DNA of 35,889 nucleotides, from contig ONEC01000014.1 of assembly GCA_900316715.1 (NCBI GenBank), positions 1 through 35,889 of the forward strand, in the 5' to 3' direction. Every line of letters starts with the position of its first letter. Within the stretch, counting starts at the first letter, position 1. The notes under the pieces were generated by a model that worked only from the letters and a program-made list of their open reading frames with translations, was not told the origin of the DNA and did not search any database. Source of the stretch: an uncultured Eubacteriales bacterium. Its GTDB lineage: Bacteria > Bacillota > Clostridia > Lachnospirales > Lachnospiraceae. The translations under genes were made by a program, and so were the position numbers. Of this stretch, positions 24,106 to 31,515 are shown piece after piece.

Positions 24106-26703
24106 TTACTCTTCGCGAAGTCTGTCTACAACGCTTCTCTTACTAAGCCTGTGAAGTGCTGCAATTGGTATGATTGCAATAAGTACGAATAATATAGGAA
24201 GCACAACTACAATAGGAAGAAGGGTAAAATGCCAATAAAACATAGCAGTCTCCGCAAGGCACATTCTTACAACAGTTACACTAAGCAGTGTAGAAATAAT
24301 AAGTGATATAACCGTTGTCCAGGCAAAGTATGTAAAGCCTTCCTTCACCATCATGTTTTTCTGCTGCTTTTTTGTCATTCCAACAGCTTCCAGCATAGCA
24401 AGCTCTCTTCCTCTTGTAATGATGGATGTTACTATTGTATTTGCAAAATTCATGATACCTATAAAGCCCAGCAGAACAGCTAATACTATTCCTACTATTG
24501 CTATCATATTCTGAAAGGACTTATACTCTTCCATAACACTTTCTTTGGAAGTATAAACAAGCGTAGATCCTGATGCTTCGATATAATCGTTTATCCATTG
24601 TTCAACCGAAGCTTCCTTATCGTCTTCAACATTTACAAGAGTTCTCATAGGATTCCAGTCACCATTAAGCTTGAGGAATTCTTCTTCCGTGAGAATAAAA
24701 TCACACTCAAACAAATTGAAGTGTCTATATATCGTTGCCATAGGGATATCGACAACAGCATAAACTGTATACTCCTTAACCGGAGCATTATCGTAACTTT
24801 GAATCTCAAATTCTTCACCATTTTCAGCGGTTACTGTCTCCCATTCCTCGTATTTAGGATCATAACTCCTTATCTGAACCTTATCTCCCGGTTCAAAGAA
24901 ATTCATATGGAAATCATCTTCATATTCAAATCTTGTTGCAAGCACGTAATCTCCTGAATTAAACTTTTCCCAATCAATCTTGTCAGAACCATCAATAGTT
25001 TCTATTACTTTAAGCTTATCTACTGCAAGACGTCCCATACCATAAGTATTACCATAAAGACATTTCTCTTCATCCAGATTGTTCATATACTCATCCATAT
25101 CAAAATCCGGGAATGGATTATGCTCTGCAATTTTCTTTCTTACTGTCTCATCTGCAAGAAGTCCGCTTTTTAATTTCTCCCAGTTTTCATCTGAAAATTC
25201 CTGACCTTTATAAAAAACATTTATATATATATTCCCAATTTCCTCAACACCGTCACATTGTTTTAATCCGTCTAGAAACTCTTCTGTGACTGCCCTTGTA
25301 TCAGTATAAGACGCACTCATGTTATCTAATGTCGCATCCTGAACACTGAAATCGCTTAAGAGCACACTTGATATATAACCATCCATACTGAAGCTTTTAA
25401 TAATTGTAACCACTGTGTTGAGAACAACAAGCGAAAGTGCCAGAGAGAGAACAACAGTTACTATCTTCTTCTTAGGTTTACCATTCTTATCAGTCTTCTG
25501 TGTATACTTCACTGTCTCGATTGGTGAAACTTTGGAAGCCTTAAAACATGGTTTTACTGCACTTATCACAACAGTCAGATATGAGAACACTGCAGCAAAG
25601 AGTATAATCCATATATTTATATATATCTTACCCATATCAGCTTCAGACATTGTAAGATTGCCCGCTATAAGAGGAATGCATAATGCACCAACTCCTATTC
25701 CGATTATAAGACCGATCGGGATTCCGATAAGGCATACGATATTAGCTCTTCTGAATACGATTTTTCTAAGCTGTTTTCCTGTGGTACCAACAGTCTTAAG
25801 AAGTCCATATTCCTGTATATCTGAGACAATGTTAAGATCAAAAATATTATAGATTATCAGATATCCGGCAATGATAAATGTTACAAGCAGAAGTCCAAGG
25901 AACAGTATTGTTCCTGTATCCATAGATTCAGACATATATGCCCAGTTGACTCCGTAATCTATATTATCTCTGAGTCCGGATCTTTCTATAAGGCTCTGAG
26001 TCTTCTCTTCAATCTGAAAACTATTTTTAAAAACTATATCTGAATTAATCCAGCCGGCATACCCAATTTCTTCCTGCTGGTCCCATGTAACATGTCTTTC
26101 CGGAGCATATTTTTCCTGGAATACTTTTGATACCAGTGCCATCTGTGAAGCATTCAGCTTATCTCCCTTATAATATCCACATAATGTGAATTCCTGAGAT
26201 ACTATGTCTCCATCTATATTTACATCCAGATTTATCTTTTCTCCAACCTGAGCCGGAACCTCTAATGCTTTAAGAGTAACGTCACTGAGCATTATTTCAT
26301 CTTCCTTTACAGGAAAACGTCCGGCCTCAGGTTCGATAAAACACATCTTTGCGTCCAGTTCTTCAACATAACACACTTCATTTCGAAGCTTAAGAAATAC
26401 ATCACCTTCCAGATCTCCAACCAATATTCTGAAAGAGATTTCTTTAATCTCTTTATCATCCTTGATCTTATCGTATTCTTCAGGTGTCATATACTTAAAA
26501 CCTGAATGAGCATAGCCGCCGACCTGTCTCATAGTTGAACGCTGCATCTCATTTATAAGACTGCCGCTGATTGTAAAGAGTGACGAAAAAAGAACTGTAG
26601 TCAGAATCACGGCACATACGAGAACCATATATTTCTTTATATTTGACTTTATTCCTGAAACAGCCAGTTTATTTATAGCTTTTTTGTTATCTACCTTTAG
26701 CAT
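24106..26703 (-). CDS. MacB/FtsX-type ABC transporter permease
   Basis: This 865-residue permease has an N-terminal helix at about 25-47, a large external MacB-core-like domain to about 260, a first FtsX block at about 265-395, a linker helix near 415-435, a second large external domain to about 735, and a second FtsX block at about 740-860 ending with a basic tail. The double-FtsX layout is typical of Firmicute exporters for antimicrobial peptides or lipids. It follows its ATPase by 20 bp. The adjacent two-component system and the direct repeats upstream of the ATPase suggest induced expression, as in Bce-type modules. I see no convincing terminator after it. Confidence 0.92.
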   Translation of the reverse strand: MLKVDNKKAINKLAVSGIKSNIKKYMVLVCAVILTTVLFSSLFTISGSLINEMQRSTMRQVGGYAHSGFKYMTPEEYDKIKDDKEIKEISFRILVGDLEGDVFLKLRNEVCYVEELDAKMCFIEPEAGRFPVKEDEIMLSDVTLKALEVPAQVGEKINLDVNIDGDIVSQEFTLCGYYKGDKLNASQMALVSKVFQEKYAPERHVTWDQQEEIGYAGWINSDIVFKNSFQIEEKTQSLIERSGLRDNIDYGVNWAYMSESMDTGTILFLGLLLVTFIIAGYLIIYNIFDLNIVSDIQEYGLLKTVGTTGKQLRKIVFRRANIVCLIGIPIGLIIGIGVGALCIPLIAGNLTMSEADMGKIYINIWIILFAAVFSYLTVVISAVKPCFKASKVSPIETVKYTQKTDKNGKPKKKIVTVVLSLALSLVVLNTVVTIIKSFSMDGYISSVLLSDFSVQDATLDNMSASYTDTRAVTEEFLDGLKQCDGVEEIGNIYINVFYKGQEFSDENWEKLKSGLLADETVRKKIAEHNPFPDFDMDEYMNNLDEEKCLYGNTYGMGRLAVDKLKVIETIDGSDKIDWEKFNSGDYVLATRFEYEDDFHMNFFEPGDKVQIRSYDPKYEEWETVTAENGEEFEIQSYDNAPVKEYTVYAVVDIPMATIYRHFNLFECDFILTEEEFLKLNGDWNPMRTLVNVEDDKEASVEQWINDYIEASGSTLVYTSKESVMEEYKSFQNMIAIVGIVLAVLLGFIGIMNFANTIVTSIITRGRELAMLEAVGMTKKQQKNMMVKEGFTYFAWTTVISLIISTLLSVTVVRMCLAETAMFYWHFTLLPIVVVLPILFVLIAIIPIAALHRLSKRSVVDRLREE

Positions 26704-26723
26704 GATTGTCTATCCTCTTCTGA

Positions 26724-27392
26724 TTATTTTGCTACTATATGACCATCCTCAATTCTAATTGTTCTGTCTGCCATCTGCGCTATCTCATCATTATGTGTGA
26801 TCATAACGATCGTCTGATTAAACTTTGCACTTGTTGTCTTAATAAGACCTATAACATCCTGACTGGTTTTACTGTCAAGATTTCCAGTAGGCTCATCTGC
26901 AAGTATTATTGCAGGTTTTGATGCCAGAGCTCTTGCAATTGCTACTCTCTGCTGCTGTCCACCCGAGAGTTTCGAAGGCAGTCTGTTAAGCTTTTCAGAG
27001 AGACCCAGGATATCAACTACATTCTTTATATATTTCTTATCAGGTTTCTTTCCATCCAGCTGAATAGGAAGAACTATATTGTCATATACAGAAATTGATG
27101 GAACCAGATTAAAGCTCTGGAATATAAAACCTATCTTTCTTCTTCTGAAGATACAAAGTGCATCACCTTTCAGTTTTGAAATATCCTTGTCATCTATAAC
27201 TACTTTACCTGAAGTCGGATTATCAAGTCCTCCCAGCATGTGAAGCAGTGTTGACTTACCACTTCCACTAGTTCCTATGATACTTACAAACTCTCCACGC
27301 TCCACACTGAGGTTTACACCATCAAGAGCCTTAACAAGAGTTTCTCCTTCTCCATAATGTTTCTTTAAATCTTCTGCCACTAAAATGCTCAT
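26724..27392 (-). CDS. ABC transporter ATP-binding protein (LolD/MacB/BceA type)
   Basis: This 222-residue ATPase has Walker A GTSGSGKST at 40-48, a Q-loop FQSFNLVP near 91, the signature LSGGQQQR at 142-149, Walker B IILADEPTGNLDS and the switch His in MITHND. The QQQR and TGNLDS variants are typical of the MacB/LolD/Bce subfamily. The ATG has GAGGAG upstream. It is the first gene of the exporter pair, with the putative response-regulator site 75-120 bp upstream. Confidence 0.95.
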   Translation of the reverse strand: MSILVAEDLKKHYGEGETLVKALDGVNLSVERGEFVSIIGTSGSGKSTLLHMLGGLDNPTSGKVVIDDKDISKLKGDALCIFRRRKIGFIFQSFNLVPSISVYDNIVLPIQLDGKKPDKKYIKNVVDILGLSEKLNRLPSKLSGGQQQRVAIARALASKPAIILADEPTGNLDSKTSQDVIGLIKTTSAKFNQTIVMITHNDEIAQMADRTIRIEDGHIVAK

Positions 27393-27467
27393 CTTCTATT
27401 CTCCTCTATCTATGTCTCAGTTTTTTACCACTGCTCTTATCTTTAAGCATACTAAGAATAACATAGT

Positions 27468-27513
27468 ATTCTTTCAGGATTATTTCTGAATTCTTTCATT
27501 TTTGAAAGAATTC
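27468..27513 (-). promoter_or_regulatory. Putative response-regulator site upstream of the exporter
   Basis: ATTCTTTCA occurs at 27468-27476 and again at 27490-27498, exactly 22 bp apart, and a third inverted copy at 27503-27511 makes an 11-bp-arm palindrome with a 4-nt centre (27488-27513). A weak -10 (TATGCT on the minus strand) follows with no good -35, as expected for an activator-dependent promoter. Confidence 0.6.
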
Positions 27514-27523
27514 AAAAGTATCA

Positions 27524-27602
27524 ATAAAAAAGTCTCCTTCCGAGATGAAGCGCTGCAGCCGCCCACAAAGGGCTCTGCAGCACTCACTCGGAAGAAGACT
27601 TA
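27524..27602 (-). terminator. Large multi-stem terminator hairpin after the histidine kinase gene
   Basis: Directly after the kinase stop, the minus strand folds into a long rod: outer 14-bp arms at 27531-27544 and 27587-27600 (one mismatch), an inner 9-bp stem GTGCTGCAG/CTGCAGCGC, and a tip GCCC-TTTGT-GGGC, followed by TTTTTT. The core of this hairpin is also found in the intergenic element at 31411-31482. Confidence 0.85.
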
Positions 27603-28457
27603 TTAATTTCTTAAGTAAATTATAAACTCGCCGCCGGTTCTTTTATTGTTAGGGATTACTTTTAAGTATCCATCTTCTTTAGCTACTATTTCACGTGTCA
27701 GATACAGGCCGATTCCAACACCTTCTTCCTGCTGGACCTCTGTACTCCTGTAGAATCTTCCGAATATCTTTGCCATATCCTCTTCTTTGATTCCCGGGCC
27801 TTCATCGATTACATGAATTGCAGTATACATTTCATATTCATCAATGGTTACTTCGATCTTTCCACCTTTAGGAGAATACTTTACCGCATTATCAAGAATG
27901 TTAAATAAAGCTTCTGTTGTCCACTTCATATCAAAGAGAGCTCTTTTCCCTGAAGCCTCAGGCTTAATGATGGATATAGTCTTCACATCAGCCTTTGGCC
28001 TTATGGCTGAAACCGCTGTATTAATAAGCTTATCCAGATCATCATGTTTTCCAACGACTTCGAGAGTTCCGTTCTCCAGACGTGAAAGCTTAGTAAGCGA
28101 ATCGATAAGGAATTCCAGTCTTTCGTTCTGTCTTCCTATTTCACCAGCAAACTTCTGAATCTTTTCTATTGACGCAGCCTCTCCCAGAGAAGCCTCCTCC
28201 CTCAATAGTTCAGTATACATTTTTATAACAGTCATAGGAGTCTTCGTCTGATGTGATATATCAGATATGAACTGCTCCAATCTGTGTCTTTCACTTTCAA
28301 GATTTTTGTTAGATAAAGCTGAACTGCCGAGGAATTCCTTCCATCTGGATTCAAGACGTGAGAGTCTCGATTCATCATAATCACTCTCTTCGAAACGGCC
28401 CTCGATGGCAGAATCAAGCATTTCCTCTAATCTGGTAATAGTTTTATTCTCAAACAT
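27603..28457 (-). CDS. Histidine kinase without sensor or membrane region
   Basis: This 284-residue kinase has a short N-terminal helical stretch to about residue 55, a HisKA domain with the phospho-acceptor His69 in FISDISHQTKTPM, and an HATPase domain with the N-box ILDNAVKYS, the G1 box VIDEGPGI, the F-box GRFYR and the G2 box GVGIGLYL. There is no membrane segment or sensor domain, unlike the usual Bce-type kinases with two helices. AAGG precedes the ATG. It lies 42 bp behind the response regulator. It probably receives its signal from a partner, either the exporter or the small membrane protein of the operon; this is inference. Confidence 0.93.
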   Translation of the reverse strand: MFENKTITRLEEMLDSAIEGRFEESDYDESRLSRLESRWKEFLGSSALSNKNLESERHRLEQFISDISHQTKTPMTVIKMYTELLREEASLGEAASIEKIQKFAGEIGRQNERLEFLIDSLTKLSRLENGTLEVVGKHDDLDKLINTAVSAIRPKADVKTISIIKPEASGKRALFDMKWTTEALFNILDNAVKYSPKGGKIEVTIDEYEMYTAIHVIDEGPGIKEEDMAKIFGRFYRSTEVQQEEGVGIGLYLTREIVAKEDGYLKVIPNNKRTGGEFIIYLRN

Positions 28458-28499
28458 ATCTATGCCTTATAATCTACTCAAATTATCATCAGAACATAA

Positions 28500-29186
28500 T
28501 TACTCAAATCTATAACCCTGTCCATAGACAGTGTTTATATGCTTTGTATCACCTGTGTCGATCTTGCTTCTGAGACGGTTGATGGTAACTGACAATGCAT
28601 TTTCATCCACGAAGTCTCCATCATCACCCCAGAGTCTGTCCATAAGCGAATCTCTGGTAAGAACTCTTCCCTTATTATCGAGAAACAGTTTGAGAAGCTT
28701 CTGCTCATTAACACTGAGAAACAGCTCATCGCTGCCCTTCTTGAATATAAGCTTCTCGAAATCGAAGATCATATCATCAAGAGTATATACAAGACTGCTT
28801 GCAGGCTTTGTATCCTTTACCATTTTGCTTCTGCGGATAAGTGCACTTACTCTGGCACGAAGAACAGCAAGACTAAAAGGTTTCGTCAGGAAATCATCAG
28901 CTCCCATGGTAAGTCCCTTAACCTCATCCATTTCCATATCATTTGCAGTAAGTATAAGAACCGGAACATTGCTGGTCTCTCTTACTGTCTTCAGATAATC
29001 ATATCCGATACCATCAGGAAGATTAAGATCAAGTATGATCACTGCTATATCATCGCCGTAGTCTTTAAAGCCCTGTCTCGCATCAGTGATAGTATACTCC
29101 TTCCTAAACTCTGTCTCCGCATCCGAAAGAGTTATCTCAATTCCATCACTGAGTGCCTTATCGTCTTCTACAATCTGTATTACCAA
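28500..29186 (-). CDS. OmpR-family response regulator
   Basis: This 228-residue regulator has a receiver domain with acidic pocket VEDD at 7-9, phospho-acceptor Asp53 in ILDLNLPDG, Thr in LILTAND and Lys in FLTKPF, then an OmpR/PhoB winged-helix domain from about 130 (VNEQKLLKLFLDNKGRVLTR, NALSVTINRLRSKI). The start is TTG at 29186 with AGGGG 8 nt upstream, and the translation from there opens exactly at the receiver domain. Its gene lies between the small membrane protein and the kinase. The direct repeats upstream of the exporter fit the tandem binding of this family. Confidence 0.95.
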   Translation of the reverse strand: MVIQIVEDDKALSDGIEITLSDAETEFRKEYTITDARQGFKDYGDDIAVIILDLNLPDGIGYDYLKTVRETSNVPVLILTANDMEMDEVKGLTMGADDFLTKPFSLAVLRARVSALIRRSKMVKDTKPASSLVYTLDDMIFDFEKLIFKKGSDELFLSVNEQKLLKLFLDNKGRVLTRDSLMDRLWGDDGDFVDENALSVTINRLRSKIDTGDTKHINTVYGQGYRFE

Positions 29187-29201
29187 AACCTATACCCCTG
29201 T

Positions 29202-29543
29202 TTATTTCTTATTTTGCACTTTTTTCTCCACATAATTCATCATTTTGATATTTATAATAATATACGCGATTATAAGTGCAATAGAGTCCAGTATAAGCAC
29301 CGGTATCAGATTAAATACCTCACTTACACCAGCTATAATAAAATAACAGACTATAATAATTCCTACAACCCTAAAATTTTTATTGTTCCATTTTTTCTTA
29401 TAAAATGTAGTCAGGTCCCTCAGGCTTTCATCTCCCTTGATTATCTTATCTGTTCTGACCTTCATAATAACATATGATATTACAGCACATATAAAAAATA
29501 CTATTCCGATAAAAATGCAATAATCACTGATTGCCTTAAGCAT
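29202..29543 (-). CDS. Small three-helix membrane protein of unknown function
   Basis: I do not recognise this 113-residue protein. It has hydrophobic segments at about 8-27, 57-75 and 79-98 and a basic loop between the first two (KKKWNNKNF), ending in a basic tail. GAGGG precedes the ATG, and the stop lies 15 bp before the response regulator, so it heads the two-component operon. Since the kinase has no membrane part, this protein is a candidate sensor or membrane anchor for it, which is an inference from context only. Confidence 0.75.
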   Translation of the reverse strand: MLKAISDYCIFIGIVFFICAVISYVIMKVRTDKIIKGDESLRDLTTFYKKKWNNKNFRVVGIIIVCYFIIAGVSEVFNLIPVLILDSIALIIAYIIINIKMMNYVEKKVQNKK

Positions 29544-29565
29544 CTATCGTCCCTCACTTTCTGCA

Positions 29566-29611
29566 TAAAAAACCCAGCTTAACAAGCATATAATACGCTT
29601 ATTAAACCGGG
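29566..29611 (-). terminator. Rho-independent terminator of the DUF2130 gene
   Basis: A 15-bp stem (29573-29587 with 29597-29611, three wobbles) and a 9-nt loop are followed on the minus strand by TTTTTT. It lies about 50 nt after the DUF2130 stop and about 25 bp before the next gene's start. Confidence 0.85.
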
Positions 29612-29623
29612 CTCATGTCAAAT

Positions 29624-29655
29624 GTGTTGCGAACGGTGTTCATAGTGTCGTGAAC
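29624..29655 (-). other. Short direct repeat between DUF2130 and the two-component operon
   Basis: GTGTTGCGAAC (29624-29634) and GTGTCGTGAAC (29645-29655) match at 9 of 11 positions with a 21-bp period. They could be a tandem protein-binding site upstream of the two-component operon; no strong promoter is seen beside them. Confidence 0.3.
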
Positions 29656-29659
29656 AGTA

Positions 29660-30880
29660 CTATTTTATCTCTGTCCCACTTTCCTTAAACAGTTTCTGCA
29701 TGGTTTCATTATTCTTAGTTAATTTCTTGATCGTCAGATCCTCAAGTTTATTATTTGCAAGTCTCAGCTGATTATCCGATGCAAGCAGTTCTTCCTTAAC
29801 CTTCTGCAGGTGAGTTATAGTCTTATCTATCTCCTCAATGGCAGTATTAAACTTTTTGTTTGCAAGATTATAATTCCTTCCAAACTTATCCTTAAAATCA
29901 AGAAGTGATGCTTCAAATGTTGATACATCAATATTTCTATTCTGGATCTCAAGAAGCTCCTTCTTAACTGAAAGAGTATTCTTAGCTGCATTTCTCAGAA
30001 ATGTAATCACCGGAATAAAGAACTGCGGTCTGATGACATACATCTTCGGATATCTGTAAGATACATCGACTATACCTGTATTGTAGTATTCATTGTCGCT
30101 TTCAAGCATTGATACCAGAACTGCATATTCGCAGCCCTTTTCATTTCTGTCTTTATCTAATTCTTTGAAGAAATCCTCGTTCTTATGCTTGGTCTTAGTC
30201 TCATCATTCTCGTTCTTCATCTCGAACATGATGGATATATACTCTACATCATCAGCATAGTCCTTAAAGATATAATCGCCCTTGCTTCCGCTTCTTGCAT
30301 CATTATCCTTCTCAAAATATGCCGTCTGAAAACCGGTAGCACGAAGCTTATTAAACTCTGTCTCACAGTATTTCTCAAGGCTTTCACCTATCATTTTCGT
30401 AGACTGCTTTAACTTGAAATCCTTTATTCTTTCGATTTCTTCGTCTTTACGTTTAAGCTCTTCTACATGAAGCTCTTCTTTCTTGTTTAACTCAAGATCA
30501 TACTTTAATTTATTACTGCTGATCTGATTCTCTAAATCTTTTATCTTCTCCTGTTCATCACGGACTGCTTCCTTAACAGCAATCTCCTTTTCCTTTTTCA
30601 GCTCCTGTATTTCTGCATTTTTCTGTGTACTGAATATCTGTCCCTTAGTCTCCAGATCTTTAATATGCTCTTTTAATCTGGCAATCTCATTATCTGACTC
30701 ATTCTTAGCCTTAAGAACAGCATTCTGTATAAGAGATTCCTGTTTCTCTTCCAGATCCTTTTTATTCTGAGCTACCTGCTTATTGAACTCTTTATCTTTT
30801 ATCTGACTGACAATCGCTGCATAACCTGATTCATCTATTGTAAATATCTCTCCGCAATGCGGACATTTAATATTTTCCAT
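29660..30880 (-). CDS. DUF2130 domain-containing protein
   Basis: This 406-residue protein opens with a CPHCG knuckle, continues as a long charged coiled coil (about 25-165), then has a nuclease-like fold (about 165-300) with KGDYIFKDY and ISIMFEMKNEN, which recall a PD-(D/E)XK core, followed by YAVLVSMLES and a second coiled coil to the end. DUF2130 proteins look like RmuC-related nucleases, but no activity is established. The ATG has GGAGG upstream, and a second GGAGG lies further up. It follows the small coiled-coil gene by 46 bp and ends at a clear terminator. Confidence 0.9.
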   Translation of the reverse strand: MENIKCPHCGEIFTIDESGYAAIVSQIKDKEFNKQVAQNKKDLEEKQESLIQNAVLKAKNESDNEIARLKEHIKDLETKGQIFSTQKNAEIQELKKEKEIAVKEAVRDEQEKIKDLENQISSNKLKYDLELNKKEELHVEELKRKDEEIERIKDFKLKQSTKMIGESLEKYCETEFNKLRATGFQTAYFEKDNDARSGSKGDYIFKDYADDVEYISIMFEMKNENDETKTKHKNEDFFKELDKDRNEKGCEYAVLVSMLESDNEYYNTGIVDVSYRYPKMYVIRPQFFIPVITFLRNAAKNTLSVKKELLEIQNRNIDVSTFEASLLDFKDKFGRNYNLANKKFNTAIEEIDKTITHLQKVKEELLASDNQLRLANNKLEDLTIKKLTKNNETMQKLFKESGTEIK

Positions 30881-30926
30881 AAGCAGCCCTCCTATATCCT
30901 CCTATATGTACTTACCTGTTTAGGTA

Positions 30927-31205
30927 TTATTCATTGCCATTATTATACTTAAGTCTTTGTATCTCTTCTTCGAGTTTCTTATTTTCCTCCTGAAGTCTGA
31001 GCATCTCATATTCAGATTTCAGTTCTTCATTTCTCTTCTTTTCATCCTCATAGTTTGGCATGTTATACTTTTTTCTTAATCGCTCATCTTCTTTTTTGGC
31101 TTTTTCAACCGCATCATCTACATCACATTTATTATTTATTGAATAAGTCCCATGAGCAAGCCATAAATATGCACATAAAAAACCTATGACAATTATCGTT
31201 ACCAT
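30927..31205 (-). CDS. Small membrane-anchored coiled-coil protein
   Basis: I do not recognise this 92-residue protein. An N-terminal hydrophobic helix (TIIVIGFLCAYLWLAHG, about 3-19) is followed by a strongly charged helix that reads as a coiled coil from about 33 to the end (EKAKKEDERLRKKY, LRLQEENKKLEEEIQRLK). AAGGAG lies 8 nt before the ATG. It is co-oriented with and 46 bp ahead of the DUF2130 gene, which also has coiled coils, so the two may interact at the membrane; that is inference. Confidence 0.75.
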   Translation of the reverse strand: MVTIIVIGFLCAYLWLAHGTYSINNKCDVDDAVEKAKKEDERLRKKYNMPNYEDEKKRNEELKSEYEMLRLQEENKKLEEEIQRLKYNNGNE

Positions 31206-31263
31206 CTTTAACTCCTTATGATGTCACCGTTTCATGAATATCCGATTTTAATCACATAAAGAT

Positions 31264-31269
31264 ATTATA
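31264..31269 (-). promoter_or_regulatory. TATAAT -10 box for the coiled-coil/DUF2130 operon
   Basis: A perfect TATAAT on the minus strand lies about 60 bp upstream of the coiled-coil protein start. The -35 is poor, so this call is moderate. Confidence 0.4.
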
Positions 31270-31274
31270 ATACA

Positions 31275-31399
31275 TTAATCCTCTTCTTTGGATACCATTT
31301 CTTCTAATTTCTGCATTAACTCTTCGCTGTTTCTATGTCTCCACCTCCCATATATACATAGGTGTCACAGTTTCCGAGAATAGTTCTTGCATCGCTTTT
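31275..31399 (-). pseudogene. Decayed fragment of a VirD4/TraG-type coupling protein
   Basis: On the minus strand from 31399 a short frame without a start reads ILGNCDTYVYMGGGDIETAK, then stops at 31316. This resembles the GNCDT-x(4)-GG-x-D-x-x-TA block of VirD4/TraG type IV coupling ATPases of conjugative elements. Just downstream in another frame lies SEELMQKLEEMVSKEED, ending at 31275, which looks like the end of a once-coding region. There is no start codon, no ribosome site and an in-frame stop just upstream of the block, so it is a relic rather than a gene. Confidence 0.6.
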
Positions 31400-31410
31400 T
31401 CATAATTACA

Positions 31411-31482
31411 GCTCGGACAGGCTGGTGCGTGCTACAGAGCCCTATAATGGGCGGATGGAGCGCGACATCCAGATGTCCGAGC
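31411..31482. ncRNA. GC-rich structured hairpin element of unknown class
   Basis: In the 310-bp gene-poor gap, a 72-bp GC-rich element folds into a bulged rod: P1 GCTCGGACA/TGTCCGAGC (9 bp, perfect), then CTGG/CCAG, then GTGCT/AGCGC, and a tip GCCC-TATAAT-GGGC. There is no U-run on either side, so it is not an ordinary terminator. Its core (31425-31469) matches the core of the hairpin at 27544-27587 in about 35 of 45 positions, in the opposite orientation. I do not recognise the family. It could be an RNA, a dispersed repeat or an element end. Confidence 0.5.
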
Positions 31483-31515
31483 GTCCGTTATTATAACATA
31501 TTATATTATCTGATA

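Noticed and set aside
31411-31482. c-di-GMP riboswitch or tRNA next to the diguanylate cyclase gene
   Set aside because: The element lies downstream of the cyclase gene, lacks the conserved cores of c-di-GMP riboswitches, and has no cloverleaf or T-loop.
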